Source of the DNA: Bacillus bingmayongensis
GTDB lineage: Bacteria; Bacillota; Bacilli; Bacillales; Bacillaceae_G
Direction: 5' to 3'
Assembly (NCBI RefSeq): GCF_000299035.1
Contig: NZ_JH921518.1
Span: forward strand, 1,187,840 to 1,251,839
DNA length: 64,000 nucleotides
In this document: one piece after another, positions 43,070 through 52,243 of the stretch
How the letters are laid out: the number at the start of each line of letters is the position of its first letter
How positions within the stretch are numbered: the first letter of the stretch is position 1
The notes under the pieces: generated by a model
What the model was told of the DNA's origin: nothing
What the model saw: the letters and a program-made list of their open reading frames with translations, nothing else
Database searches by the model: none
Position numbers and translations under genes: made by a program

Positions 43070-43651
43070 CTATTTCATTATTTTCTGTAATTCCAAATTT
43101 AATTTCAAGACATTAACACGATCTTCGCCAAATAACCCTAATGCTGCACCTTCTGTTTGAGACTTAATCAGCTGATTCAGCTTTTCTTTTGGAATATTCG
43201 TTAATTTCGAAATACGATCGACCTGTACGTAAGCTGCCTCTGGGCTAATATCAGGGTCTAATCCAGATCCTGAATTCGTCACTAAATCCATTGGTACTTC
43301 CGTAACTGGAACAGCCGGATTTTTATCCTTCCAATTCGCTACACTTTCTTCTACACGTTTTACTAAATCAGGATTAGATGGTGCATAGTTATTTGATCCC
43401 GATGCTTCTGCTTTATATTCTATACTAGAGACACGTCCATGAAAATAACGTGGATCTTTAAAATTTTGACCGATTAGTTTTGAACCAATCACTTCATTTT
43501 TTTCATTATATATAAGACTGCCGTCCGCATTATCCTTCATAACCGCTTGTGCAATTCCAGTTACAAGTAGTGGGTATAACAATCCACACAGGACAAGAAA
43601 TGTAAAGGTGACACGAATGACCGGTGAAAGTATATTTTGTTTTTTAGACAT
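43070..43651 (-). CDS. kdpC: potassium-transporting ATPase subunit C
   Basis: 193 residues with one N-terminal membrane segment ([26 protein letters not shown]) and the KdpC blocks [40 protein letters not shown] and [20 protein letters not shown]. It is the small stabilising subunit of the KdpFABC high-affinity K+ pump. It follows kdpB by 18 bases with a GAGGGGAAAA site. Confidence 0.95.
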   Translation of the reverse strand: MSKKQNILSPVIRVTFTFLVLCGLLYPLLVTGIAQAVMKDNADGSLIYNEKNEVIGSKLIGQNFKDPRYFHGRVSSIEYKAEASGSNNYAPSNPDLVKRVEESVANWKDKNPAVPVTEVPMDLVTNSGSGLDPDISPEAAYVQVDRISKLTNIPKEKLNQLIKSQTEGAALGLFGEDRVNVLKLNLELQKIMK

Positions 43652-43669
43652 TTTCTTTTCCCCTCTTCC

Positions 43670-45763
43670 TTAAATAAACAATCCCACAATCATATCAATT
43701 ACCTTAATTCCGATGAAAGGAACAATAACTCCTCCAAGTCCATAAATCAATAAGTTACGACCAAGTAATGCATTGGAACTCATCGGTTTATACGCAATCC
43801 CCTTCATTGCTAATGGAATGAGTAATGGGATAATAACTGCATTAAATATCAATGCTGATAAAATGGCTGACAGCGGTGAAGTTAACTTCATCACATTCAG
43901 TGCTTCCATTTGTGGAATTGCTAATGTAAACATCGCTGGAATAATCGCAAAGTATTTCGCTATATCATTTGCAATACTAAATGTTGTTAGCGCACCACGT
44001 GTCATTAATAGCTGCTTCCCAATACCTACAACCTCAATAATTTTTGTTGGGTTGGAATCTAGGTCAATCATATTGGCCGCCTCTTTTGCAGCTGTTGTTC
44101 CACTATTCATCGCTAATCCAACATCAGCTTGTGCTAATGCTGGTGCATCGTTTGTACCATCACCTGTCATCGCAACAAGTTTTCCTTTATCTTGTTCTGC
44201 TTTAATAACTGCAATTTTATCTTCTGGCTTACATTCCGCAACAAACTCATCTACCCCTGCTTCTTTCGCAATTGTTGCCGCTGTTAATGGGTTATCCCCT
44301 GTACACATCACCGTTTTAATTCCCATTTGGCGAAGCTGTTCAAAACGTTCGCGCATACCAGGTTTTACAGTATCCTTTAAATAGATTAAGCCATAAATGC
44401 GATCATCGACTGCCACTACAAGTGGTGTCCCACCTTCTTTGGAAATTAAATCCGCCTTTTGATTCACATCTTTTGGAATCGTACCACCTTGTGCTTGTAC
44501 CCACTCAATAACCGCACCAACTGCACCTTTTCTTACTTTTGTACCATCAAGTAGATCTACACCACTCATTCTTGTTTCTGCTTTAAACGGAACAAACTCA
44601 CCTTGCTCAGCAAGCTCACTGTTATATGATAGAGATTTTGATTTTACATATTCAATTACAGAGCGACCTTCTGGTGTTTCATCTAAAACCGATCCTAATG
44701 CAGCCCATTTTGCTAATTGCTCAATTGTTTCGTTTCCTACAGGAAGCAATGTATGTGCCATCCGATTCCCAAAAGTAATAGTACCTGTTTTATCTAAAAT
44801 AATTGTATTAATATCACCAGCAGCTTCTACAGCTTTACCTGACATCGCTAATACATTAAATTTCGTTACCCGATCCATTCCAGCAATCCCAATGGCTGAT
44901 AATAAACCACCAATTGTCGTTGGAATTAAACAAACAAGAAGTGCCACAAGTACAGCTGTATCAATCTTGAAACCTAAATAGTTTGTAAAGATAGGTAGTG
45001 TCACAACAACAATTAAGAAAATAAGAGTTAAACTTGTCAATACTGTGTTTAAAGCTATCTCATTCGGTGTTTTTTGACGAGCAGCTCCTTCTACTAAAGA
45101 GATCATTTTATCTATAAATGACTCACCTGGATTGCTTGTAATCGAAATTGTAATCTCATCACTGACAACCATTGTACCGCCTGTTACCGAGCAAAAGTCA
45201 CCACCAGCTTCCTTAATAACCGGTGCAGATTCTCCAGTAATAGCTGATTCATCAACAGATGCTAACCCTTTAATAACCTCTCCATCACTCGGAATCATTT
45301 CTCCTTGTTTCACGATTACAACGTCACCTTTTCTCAGTTCAGTTGCTGAAACTTGAACAATTTCACCATCTTCTTTTACGACATTCGCAAATACATCTTT
45401 CTTCGATTGTTTTAAAGAATCTGCTTGTGCTTTTCCTCGCCCTTCTGCTAATGCTTCTGCAAAGTTAGCAAACAAGACAGTAAATAATAGAATAAGAGAA
45501 ACTGTTATATTAAACCAACCTGGTATACTACTAGATTCATTCGGAAGAAAGGATAAAATCAAAGTGATTATAAATCCAATTTCCACAACGAACATAATAG
45601 GGTTTTTTACCATTACTTTCGGATTCAATTTCGCAACAGATTGCTTCATTGCATGGGTCACGATATCACGATCCATCGTTTTCGCTTGTCTAACCTCATC
45701 TTCTACAACATGTACCCGTGATTGATTCACTTGTTTTTCTTTTACCACTACAGGTCTCATCAT
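43670..45763 (-). CDS. kdpB: potassium-transporting P-type ATPase subunit B
   Basis: 697 residues. P-type ATPase motifs: [10 protein letters not shown] (actuator), [16 protein letters not shown] with the phosphorylated Asp near residue 322, KGAVGAV nucleotide domain, [10 protein letters not shown] and [26 protein letters not shown]. It powers K+ uptake through KdpA. Two ATGs in a row give the start; GGAGGG precedes them. Ten bases separate it from kdpA. Confidence 0.97.
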   Translation of the reverse strand: MMRPVVVKEKQVNQSRVHVVEDEVRQAKTMDRDIVTHAMKQSVAKLNPKVMVKNPIMFVVEIGFIITLILSFLPNESSSIPGWFNITVSLILLFTVLFANFAEALAEGRGKAQADSLKQSKKDVFANVVKEDGEIVQVSATELRKGDVVIVKQGEMIPSDGEVIKGLASVDESAITGESAPVIKEAGGDFCSVTGGTMVVSDEITISITSNPGESFIDKMISLVEGAARQKTPNEIALNTVLTSLTLIFLIVVVTLPIFTNYLGFKIDTAVLVALLVCLIPTTIGGLLSAIGIAGMDRVTKFNVLAMSGKAVEAAGDINTIILDKTGTITFGNRMAHTLLPVGNETIEQLAKWAALGSVLDETPEGRSVIEYVKSKSLSYNSELAEQGEFVPFKAETRMSGVDLLDGTKVRKGAVGAVIEWVQAQGGTIPKDVNQKADLISKEGGTPLVVAVDDRIYGLIYLKDTVKPGMRERFEQLRQMGIKTVMCTGDNPLTAATIAKEAGVDEFVAECKPEDKIAVIKAEQDKGKLVAMTGDGTNDAPALAQADVGLAMNSGTTAAKEAANMIDLDSNPTKIIEVVGIGKQLLMTRGALTTFSIANDIAKYFAIIPAMFTLAIPQMEALNVMKLTSPLSAILSALIFNAVIIPLLIPLAMKGIAYKPMSSNALLGRNLLIYGLGGVIVPFIGIKVIDMIVGLFI

Positions 45764-45773
45764 TTACCCTCCA

Positions 45774-47441
45774 TTACTTCAATGTAAGAAATTCTGCAAT
45801 TGGTCCTAATACTAACATTGGGAAGAACGTTAATGCACCAACGATTACAATCGTTCCAATGAAAATGCCCCCAAATAAACTATTATCTGTGCGGAATGTT
45901 CCTACTGTTTCTGGCACTACCGTCTTCTCTTTCAATGAATATGCAACAGCTAGCATTGTAATTAAGCTGAAATAACGTCCTAAAAACATAACTAAACCAG
46001 TTGTAATATTCCAAAACGGTGTATTATCTCCTAACCCTTCAAATCCAGATCCATTGTTAGCAGCAGAAGACGTGTATTCATATACAACTTGCGTTAACCC
46101 ATGAAATCCTGAATGAGAAATAGCATCCGTTCCTAAATGCGTTGAAAGAGCCAATGCTGAAAATCCTAAAATAAGCAATGGATGAAATAATATCGTTACC
46201 GCAATTAATTTCATTTCTTTTCCTTCAATTTTTTTACCTAAAAATTCTGGTGTCCGTCCAACCATTAATCCAGATATAAAGACTGCGATAATTGCGTACA
46301 TAATGATATTGACAAAGCCTGCACCAACCCCACCAAACACTGTATTTAACATCATGTTTACAAGTGGTACCGATCCGCCAATTGGTGTCAACGTGTCGTG
46401 CATCGTATTAACTGCACCTGTTTCGGCTGCCGTCGTTACTGTCGCATATAGCGAAGAAAATACCGTTCCAAATCGTACTTCTTTTCCTTCTGTACTGCCT
46501 TGCACGCTTTCCATTCCCATTTGATTTAATGCTGGGTTGCCATGCAATTCTGATGACACAATCGTTGTGAATCCCACTAAAAATACCATAAATAGTGAAA
46601 CGAAAAGGATACGTCCTTGTTTTTTATTCCCTACCATTCTTCCGTACGTAAACGGTAAAGCTGTTGGTAATAGCATCATAAGCATCATTTGCAAAATGTT
46701 ACTGATTTGTCCTGGGTTTTCAAATGGATGTGTGGAGTTTGCTCCGAAGAATCCACCACCATTATTACCTAGTTCCTTAATTGAAACGAATGAAGCTACA
46801 GGACCGCGTAAAATACTTTGTTTCACACCTTCAATCGTTTGTGCTGTAACCGCCCCATCTAAAGTTTGCGGTACACCAAGCGCAACAAATATCAGTGCTG
46901 TAACAAATGCAATCGGAAGAAAGACCCTTGTTAAAGCTCGTGTAAAATCAACGAAAAAGTTACCAAGTTCCTTGCCTGCTAATCCTCTTATAAAGGCCAT
47001 TACAAGGGCTAATGTTGTTGCCGGTGCAGCAAACATTAAAAATGTAATCCCTATTAATTGTGATAAATAAGATAATCCATTTTCACCGCTATAATGCTGT
47101 AAGTTTGTATCTGCCATAAAGCTGATTGCTGTATTAAAAGCAAGCGTTGGCTCCATACCTTCAATATGTGCCGGATTTAACGGCAATACGCCTTGTAACC
47201 TGAAAATGAAATATACGACAACAATCATAAAACCATTAAGTGCAACTAGTGATAATGCATACTGTTTCCATGTTTGATTGTATGACTTCACACCTGTAAT
47301 TTTGAAAATAAGCTTTTCAAAAGGTCCAAATACTTTATCTAGTTTTCTACTACCTTGAAAAGCCTTCTCTAAATAAATGCCCGTTGGCTTTGCCACAAGA
47401 ATAAACAATAGCATTGTGATAACAACTGCGACCCAAATCAT
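45774..47441 (-). CDS. kdpA: potassium-transporting ATPase potassium-binding subunit A
   Basis: 555 residues with about 10 membrane segments and the four selectivity-filter-like repeats, e.g. TNLQHYSGENGLSYLSQ, NNGGGFFGANSTHPFENP, TTAAETGAVNTMHD and SSAANNGSGFEGLGDNTPFWN. The K+ channel-like subunit of KdpFABC. A GGGGGAATC site precedes the ATG. It is cotranscribed with kdpF upstream and kdpBCD downstream. Confidence 0.97.
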   Translation of the reverse strand: MIWVAVVITMLLFILVAKPTGIYLEKAFQGSRKLDKVFGPFEKLIFKITGVKSYNQTWKQYALSLVALNGFMIVVVYFIFRLQGVLPLNPAHIEGMEPTLAFNTAISFMADTNLQHYSGENGLSYLSQLIGITFLMFAAPATTLALVMAFIRGLAGKELGNFFVDFTRALTRVFLPIAFVTALIFVALGVPQTLDGAVTAQTIEGVKQSILRGPVASFVSIKELGNNGGGFFGANSTHPFENPGQISNILQMMLMMLLPTALPFTYGRMVGNKKQGRILFVSLFMVFLVGFTTIVSSELHGNPALNQMGMESVQGSTEGKEVRFGTVFSSLYATVTTAAETGAVNTMHDTLTPIGGSVPLVNMMLNTVFGGVGAGFVNIIMYAIIAVFISGLMVGRTPEFLGKKIEGKEMKLIAVTILFHPLLILGFSALALSTHLGTDAISHSGFHGLTQVVYEYTSSAANNGSGFEGLGDNTPFWNITTGLVMFLGRYFSLITMLAVAYSLKEKTVVPETVGTFRTDNSLFGGIFIGTIVIVGALTFFPMLVLGPIAEFLTLK

Positions 47442-47460
47442 AATGAATGATTCCCCCTAA

Positions 47461-47541
47461 TTAAAACTTTTCCGGATTTAATAACGCATAAACTAAATAC
47501 ACAGTAATCACTGCGACAATAACTGATAAGGCAATCATCAT
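47461..47541 (-). CDS. kdpF: KdpF, small subunit of the potassium pump
   Basis: 26 residues, MMIALSVIVAVITVYLVYAL plus LNPEKF: one membrane helix ending in the YLVYALLNPEKF signature of KdpF. In E. coli KdpF stabilises the KdpABC complex. GAAGGGAAG lies before the ATG. Its start overlaps by four bases (ATGA) the stop of another short open frame, and kdpA begins 19 bases after its stop. Confidence 0.88.
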   Translation of the reverse strand: MMIALSVIVAVITVYLVYALLNPEKF

Positions 47542-47642
47542 GATTGCTTCCCTTCTTTCACAACTTTATCTGACCAGCTCGCAAGCCCTATCATAGATGC
47601 TACTAATACAACAAAGATTCCGATCATCACTATATCTAGCAT
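47538..47642 (-). CDS. 34-residue single-helix membrane peptide upstream of kdpF
   Basis: ATG at 47642 starts MLDIVMIGIFVVLVASMIGL, followed by ASWSDKVVKEGKQS and a TGA that overlaps the kdpF ATG. One membrane helix with a charged tail. A GGGGGATT site lies before it. The ATGA overlap implies translational coupling, so it is probably real and part of the pump operon. Small unnamed proteins of this shape occur ahead of kdpF in some Gram-positives; function unknown. Confidence 0.65.
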   Translation of the reverse strand: MLDIVMIGIFVVLVASMIGLASWSDKVVKEGKQS

Positions 47643-47687
47643 TCCAATCCCCCATCTCAAAAATGTTAAATTTTACCATCTACCTAT

Positions 47688-47721
47688 CAAAAAAAGAACA
47701 CTGAGGCTCTACTCAGTGTTC
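47688..47721 (-). terminator. riboswitch-linked terminator ahead of kdp
   Basis: On the minus strand, GAACACTGAGT-agagc-CTCAGTGTTC followed by TTTTTTTGA, between the c-di-AMP aptamer and the first kdp cistron. It is the probable off-state of the switch. Confidence 0.88.
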
Positions 47722-47756
47722 AAAAATGAACAACACAAAAGTAAACCTCCTCTCCA

Positions 47757-47885
47757 AACGCTTACGAGGTTAGCTGTCGGATTCGGGCCTAAAGAGTAGC
47801 CCTACTTTCGTAATGAAAGATTCACCCCAAGTGACAATGCACAAAATTGGTTCCCCCGCTCCAAATACTTGGACTCAGCGATATC
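47757..47885 (-). ncRNA. c-di-AMP riboswitch (ydaO/yuaA type) of the kdp operon
   Basis: The minus strand carries the class hallmarks in order: CGCTGAGTCCAAG, GGAGCGGGGGAACCA, TTGGGGTGAATC, GTAGGGCTACTC, CCGAATCCGACAGCTAACC and CGTAAGCG closing P1. ydaO-type RNAs bind c-di-AMP and usually turn expression off. Ahead of a high-affinity K+ importer this fits the known role of c-di-AMP as a signal of potassium excess. A terminator lies 36 bases downstream. Confidence 0.93.
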
Positions 47886-48090
47886 AGGTTGTTTTTGGAA
47901 ATATTATGAACAATTTATGAATGTAAATATACTCCTCTATATTTGAGTTGTAAAGAGGTATATTACTTAAAATAAGAAAGTTTTCACCTGTTTAACCGCT
48001 TACATTGATTGATATTAATATTTTACCGTCTGTTTTCTCGTTTTTTCTTTGCTTTTCATTAAAATTAACTTTTAATTTGAAATGATAATA

Positions 48091-48145
48091 AAAAAGAGCG
48101 AATAATTCCAGATACTATTTTAGTACCTAGAATCCGCTCTTTTCT
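48091..48145 (-). terminator. terminator of the small riboswitch-controlled operon
   Basis: Outer arms AAAAGAGCG/CGCTCTTTTT with an inner GGTACT/AGTATC stem; T run on the minus strand. Confidence 0.7.
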
Positions 48146-48192
48146 CATTCGTAAGCCTATTATCCACTATAATCAGAATCATTCATCATTTG

Positions 48193-48423
48193 TTAATAAC
48201 ATGATAAAAACGTTCGTAAACTCCGCCCACGAAAGCACACTTGCGTCAACTCCACATGTATTTTTTCATACGCAATCAGCTCAATCTCTAAATACAAACT
48301 ATCTCCTGATGGTAATATCATATATGGTTTTGGGAAAATAGAATCTTGCATTGCTAATTCTTCAACTCGCTCTACTGATACTGCCCAACGGTTCGCTATA
48401 TCCTCTCGTAATAACACCTTCAT
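48193..48423 (-). CDS. small HTH-like (AlpA/excisionase-type) protein
   Basis: 76 residues from ATG 48423 (MKVLLREDIANRWAVSVERV). The order LREDIANRWAVSVERVEELAMQD, FPKPYMILPSG, YLEIELIAYEK resembles the winged HTH of AlpA and excisionase proteins, where an N-terminal HTH is followed by a FP.P turn and a residue strand before the last helix. That is inference from pattern only. It follows the RCK-N-like gene by 16 bases and shares its riboswitch. Terminator downstream. Confidence 0.55.
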   Translation of the reverse strand: MKVLLREDIANRWAVSVERVEELAMQDSIFPKPYMILPSGDSLYLEIELIAYEKIHVELTQVCFRGRSLRTFLSCY

Positions 48424-48439
48424 CTTCACTTCCCCCACC

Positions 48440-48838
48440 CTATTCAAAAAATAAAAAAGAAATGTTATCACAGTTTGTAAACACTACAAATTTAGCTCCA
48501 ATTGTTTGATAGAGCCTTACTGGATATCTTTTATTTCTTGTGACAACTGTAATAGGCGCTTGAAAAGAAAAACGAATACGTTCGGTAAAAAAGCCAACTG
48601 TTGGAAGTTCATCTCCTAGAAGGATTACTTTTTTAATCCCATTGCAAATATCGGTTAATTTCTGTTCCCCATTGCAGCAATAGGTTGCTTCAAATCCACA
48701 TGCTCGCACTTCAGCTGCTACATGTTCATTTACTGTAAAAATAATCATATCTTGTTGAAAAGGTACTAATTCTCGTAAACTGTTTACTTTTTCCTCTTCC
48801 CCTACACAAATGAGCGTTACTTCTTTTTCCCCATCCAT
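48440..48838 (-). CDS. unknown Rossmann-like (RCK-N-like) protein under c-di-AMP riboswitch
   Basis: 132 residues from ATG 48838; AAGGAGG lies 9 bases upstream, whereas ATG 48844 is too close. Pattern VTLICVGEEEKVNSL, DMIIFTVN, KKVILLGDEL, APITVVTRNKRYPVRLYQTIGAKFVVF alternates strands and helices, and the last segment looks like the TrkA/RCK-N ending of K+ channel regulators. The classic GxGxxG is missing. Not firmly recognised. A second ydaO riboswitch lies upstream, so it is probably linked to K+ or c-di-AMP physiology. Confidence 0.55.
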   Translation of the reverse strand: MDGEKEVTLICVGEEEKVNSLRELVPFQQDMIIFTVNEHVAAEVRACGFEATYCCNGEQKLTDICNGIKKVILLGDELPTVGFFTERIRFSFQAPITVVTRNKRYPVRLYQTIGAKFVVFTNCDNISFLFFE

Positions 48839-48944
48839 GCACATCTTCCTCCTTAGCATAAAAGAATTCAAATATAGCTTGATATTCTCCTATACTAATC
48901 AGACCGATGAAGCGATGTATCCATCAATGCACCATCCTCTCCCA

Positions 48945-49074
48945 AGACGCTTACGAAGTTAGCTGTCGGATTCGGACTTTGAGAGTAGCCCTACTTTCAT
49001 CATGAAAGATTCACCCCTAGTGACCATGCACAATTTGGTTCCTCCGCTCCAAATTAATTGGACTCAGCGTTACA
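48945..49074 (-). ncRNA. second c-di-AMP riboswitch (ydaO/yuaA type)
   Basis: Same class as at 47757: on the minus strand GCTGAGTCCAATTAATTTGG, GGAGCGGAGGAACCA, TAGGGGTGAATC, GTAGGGCTACTC, TCCGAATCCGACAGCTAAC, CGTAAGCGTC. It lies 107 bases upstream of the unknown operon at 48838. No clear terminator follows, so control may be translational or by another structure. Confidence 0.92.
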
Positions 49075-49174
49075 AAAAAACAGATTCTGGCTGATATAAT
49101 ACTCCTAAATATGGAAAAAGTAAACAATAAAAAAGCCAATTATAAAACTGGCTTCTTCATCAAATCCTGAATAT

Positions 49175-49987
49175 TTATACATGACTTCCTTGACGTTTAT
49201 ATGCAAAATGATTCGTTGGTCCATGACCACTCCCAATATTTAATTGCTCTTCAATCGCTATACTAATAAACTTCTTCGCTTCTTGAACTGCTTCTTCGAT
49301 TGGGTACCCTTTTGCAAGTCCCGCCGTTACAGCAGATGCAAATGTACAACCACTACCATGCGTTTGTTTGGAATCAATTCGTTCACTTCTATATTCAATA
49401 AACTGCTCACCATCAAATAAGAAATCAATTACTTCATTTCCTTGATACGCTGCATGTCCACCTTTCATAAGGACGTATTTAGCTCCTAATCTATGCAATT
49501 CTTTCGCAGCTTCTTTACTATCTTGGATGTTATGAATCTCCATCCCTGTTAATACTTCTGCTTCTGGTACATTCGGCGTCACAACTGTTGCAATTGGTAA
49601 TAAATACTCCTTTAACGCTTGCACTGCTTCTTGTTGTAACAATGACGCTCCACCTTTTGCAATCATTACAGGATCTAGTACAATATTATTCCAGCCAAAC
49701 TTTTTAATATTCTCTGCAACACCCTTAATAATTTCACTACTAAACAACATGCCAAGCTTCACAGCATCCGGTGTTAAATCAGTACCAATTGAATTTAATT
49801 GTTCCTGAATCCCTTGGGGCGTAACTGGATATACCCCTTGAACACCAAGTGTATTTTGGGCTGTAATAGCTGTAATGGCTGTCATTCCGTATACACCCAG
49901 CTCTTGAAATGTTTTTAAATCTGCTTGAATACCAGCACCACCGCCGCTATCAGATCCAGCAATTGTTAAAGCTTTATTCACTTTCAT
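49175..49987 (-). CDS. thiD: hydroxymethylpyrimidine kinase / HMP-phosphate kinase
   Basis: 270 residues from ATG 49987 (MKVNKALTIAGSDSGGGAGIQADLKTF), AAGGA 8 bases before. Ribokinase-fold motifs TIAGSDSGGGAGIQADLK, DPVMIAKGGASLL and THGSGCTFASAVTAGLAKG with the catalytic DSKQTHGSGC region. It phosphorylates HMP to HMP-PP for thiamin. Last gene of the operon. ThiE and ThiC are not in this window. Confidence 0.93.
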   Translation of the reverse strand: MKVNKALTIAGSDSGGGAGIQADLKTFQELGVYGMTAITAITAQNTLGVQGVYPVTPQGIQEQLNSIGTDLTPDAVKLGMLFSSEIIKGVAENIKKFGWNNIVLDPVMIAKGGASLLQQEAVQALKEYLLPIATVVTPNVPEAEVLTGMEIHNIQDSKEAAKELHRLGAKYVLMKGGHAAYQGNEVIDFLFDGEQFIEYRSERIDSKQTHGSGCTFASAVTAGLAKGYPIEEAVQEAKKFISIAIEEQLNIGSGHGPTNHFAYKRQGSHV

Positions 49988-50001
49988 TTCACTCATCCTT
50001 T

Positions 50002-51021
50002 TCATCCAAAATAACGATGATAAATTGTTTTTGCTTCTACTATATCTTTCGTTCCATGCACGAGAACCCGGCCATCTTGAAATGCAACTAATCTCTTATC
50101 TTCAACTGAAAACGATAGTAAATATGGATTCACCATTAAATCCGCTACATGGTCACGCAACAGTTCTTTATATCGTTCAAAATCTAATCGTTCTTTATGC
50201 GGAGGTCTAATTTGGACTGTATTTCTTCCACATAAAACTGCTGTTTTTGAAGTATTATCCTTATTTAAATATGGATACACTGCTTCCTCACCACATGATG
50301 GACAATTATGTTTGCGAAGCTTTTGCACATTCATACATGAATATTCATTTTTCCATACATCAAACGATACAAGTCCATCTCGAAGTGCTTCATAATCCTC
50401 TACTAAAATTTTGAGAGTTTCCGTTACTTGATGAGAAACAACAAGAGATACAGCAGGTGAAATTATACCTGCTGTATCACATGTTGCTCCTCCAAGCGGG
50501 ATAGATTGTAGTAAACAAGATAGACATGGTGTTTTTCCTGGTAAAATTGTATAAGAAAGACCATAGCTACCTACACATGCTCCATAAATCCATGGAATTG
50601 AATATTTTTGTGATATATCATTAGCGATAAAACGTGTTTCAAAATTATCAGTTGCATCAATTATCACATCCACATTTGTAACAAGCTGTTCTACCTCCTC
50701 TGCTGTTACATCTTGAACAAAAGCTTCTACGATTACATTGCTGTTAATTGCTTGCAGACGTCTCTGTGCGGCTACGGCCTTCGGAAAATTATTTTCTACA
50801 TCTTCCTCACAATATAGCTGCTGACGTTGTAAATTACTCCAATCAATATAATCACGATCCACAATTGTCACTTTTCCAACACCAGCACGCACAAGCATCT
50901 CGGCGTTCGCACTACCAAGTGCCCCAGCGCCAATGATTAGTACATGTTTTTCTCCTATCTTTTGCTGTCCTTTTTCACCAATTGGCGAAAATAACTCTTG
51001 GCGAGAATAACGATTATTCAA
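50002..51021 (-). CDS. thiF: ThiS adenylyltransferase
   Basis: 339 residues of the E1/MoeB/ThiF family: [19 protein letters not shown], nucleotide-binding [41 protein letters not shown], and the zinc cysteines CLSC and CPSC. It activates the C-terminal Gly-Gly of ThiS as acyl-adenylate for sulfur transfer in thiazole synthesis. A C-terminal rhodanese-like extension is present ([24 protein letters not shown]). Its start overlaps the thiG end by 8 bases. Confidence 0.93.
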   Translation of the reverse strand: MNNRYSRQELFSPIGEKGQQKIGEKHVLIIGAGALGSANAEMLVRAGVGKVTIVDRDYIDWSNLQRQQLYCEEDVENNFPKAVAAQRRLQAINSNVIVEAFVQDVTAEEVEQLVTNVDVIIDATDNFETRFIANDISQKYSIPWIYGACVGSYGLSYTILPGKTPCLSCLLQSIPLGGATCDTAGIISPAVSLVVSHQVTETLKILVEDYEALRDGLVSFDVWKNEYSCMNVQKLRKHNCPSCGEEAVYPYLNKDNTSKTAVLCGRNTVQIRPPHKERLDFERYKELLRDHVADLMVNPYLLSFSVEDKRLVAFQDGRVLVHGTKDIVEAKTIYHRYFG

Positions 51022-51784
51022 CTACACTCATTCCTTCTAACGGGCTACTTGCTGTCGCACAGCGTTTACGTAGAATACGTCCTGCTTCAAATCCTAAACG
51101 TCCCGCGTGAATACCTAGTTTCATTGCTTCTGCCATTTTAATAGGGTCTTTCGCACCTGATACAGCTGTATTTAATAACACACCGTCTGCTCCTAATTCC
51201 ATAGCAAACGCAGCATCAGCAGGACTACCAACACCAGCATCGACAATGACTGGTACAGTTGCTTGTTCAATAATAAAGCTTAAATTTAATGGATTCACAA
51301 TTCCAAGCCCTGAACCAATTGGTGAGGCACCAGGCATAATCGCATGCACACCAAGCTCCTGCAACTTACGAGCTAATACAACATCATCAGATGTATATGG
51401 AAGAACGATAAACCCTTCCTCAAGCAACATTTCAGATGCTTTTAAAGTCTCCACTGGATCTGGTAATAACGTTCTATCATCACCAATAACCTCTACTTTT
51501 ACCATGTCACAAAGCCCTGAAGCTTTTGCTAATTTTGCAATACGAACTGCTGCCTCAGCATTTCTTGCTCCTGCTGTATTTGGCAATAATGTATATTTTT
51601 TCACATCAATTTTTTCTAATAAATTCGGTTGGCCTGCATCAAATATATCCATACGACGTACTGCAAATGTTAAAATTTCAGCCTCTGATACTTCAATTGC
51701 TTTTCTCTGCACATCAAAATCTGAAAATTTCCCTGTTCCTAATAAAAGTCTAGATTTGAATGTAAATGGTCCAATGTTTAACAT
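51014..51784 (-). CDS. thiG: thiazole synthase
   Basis: 256 residues from ATG 51784 ([20 protein letters not shown]), AGGAGG 9 bases before. TIM barrel with [27 protein letters not shown] (Schiff-base Lys region), PLNLSFII and [31 protein letters not shown]. It makes the thiazole phosphate from DXP, dehydroglycine and ThiS-thiocarboxylate. Directly follows thiS. Confidence 0.95.
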   Translation of the reverse strand: MLNIGPFTFKSRLLLGTGKFSDFDVQRKAIEVSEAEILTFAVRRMDIFDAGQPNLLEKIDVKKYTLLPNTAGARNAEAAVRIAKLAKASGLCDMVKVEVIGDDRTLLPDPVETLKASEMLLEEGFIVLPYTSDDVVLARKLQELGVHAIMPGASPIGSGLGIVNPLNLSFIIEQATVPVIVDAGVGSPADAAFAMELGADGVLLNTAVSGAKDPIKMAEAMKLGIHAGRLGFEAGRILRKRCATASSPLEGMSVVE

Positions 51785-51786
51785 AA

Positions 51787-51990
51787 TCAACCGCCTCCTA
51801 CGAAAGTTACAATCTCAATTTGGTCTCCATCAAAAACAGATGTATCTTGATGATCTTCTTTTTGTAAAATATCTTGGTTACGTTCTACCACAACAATCTT
51901 TGTATCTAATCCTAAATGTGTAAGCAATTCTGCTACTGTTTTAATGCTCACCGGTACCTCTACTTGCTTACCATTAATTTTTAAGTTCAA
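51787..51990 (-). CDS. thiS: sulfur carrier protein ThiS
   Basis: 67 residues, ubiquitin-like beta-grasp, [19 protein letters not shown] and ending [10 protein letters not shown]; the terminal Gly-Gly is adenylated by ThiF and thiocarboxylated. It starts after a gap of about 250 bases containing a dispersed repeat, but its stop nearly overlaps thiG. GGGGATGG lies before its ATG. Confidence 0.93.
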   Translation of the reverse strand: MNLKINGKQVEVPVSIKTVAELLTHLGLDTKIVVVERNQDILQKEDHQDTSVFDGDQIEIVTFVGGG

Positions 51991-52014
51991 ACTTCCATCC
52001 CCTTTCTATATAAA

Positions 52015-52190
52015 CCTTTTCTTTTTAGATGTGAGAGAGCATCCGACCATGCATAGAAGCGGGCAGATCTTCTTCCTGCCCCATGCCAAGTAAAAACAAA
52101 GAGAAAAAAACCAATGTAGTTCAGCTTTTATTCTTTGTAACATTGACTTACATGTTAAAAAATCAAAATGTGTTTATATAAAGTGAAACT
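52015..52190 (+). repeat. dispersed repeat, copy C (bcr type), inside the thi operon
   Basis: CTATATAAACCTTTTCTTTTT, GTGAGAGAGCATCCGACCATGCATAGAAGCGGGCAG (split here by position 52042-52075), then AAAAACAAAGAGAAAAA: same order of landmarks as copies A and B. It fills the space between thiO and thiS. The sequence has no coding signal. Confidence 0.65.
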
Positions 52191-52243
52191 TTAATCAATA
52201 TTTGTTCTCTTTATTCCCCATCAATCAGTCGTTTACTACCAGT

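Noticed and set aside
43773-45356. Plus-strand open frames opposite kdpB
   Set aside because: Antisense shadows of a strongly conserved gene.
46303-47070. Plus-strand open frames opposite kdpA
   Set aside because: Antisense shadows without start signals.
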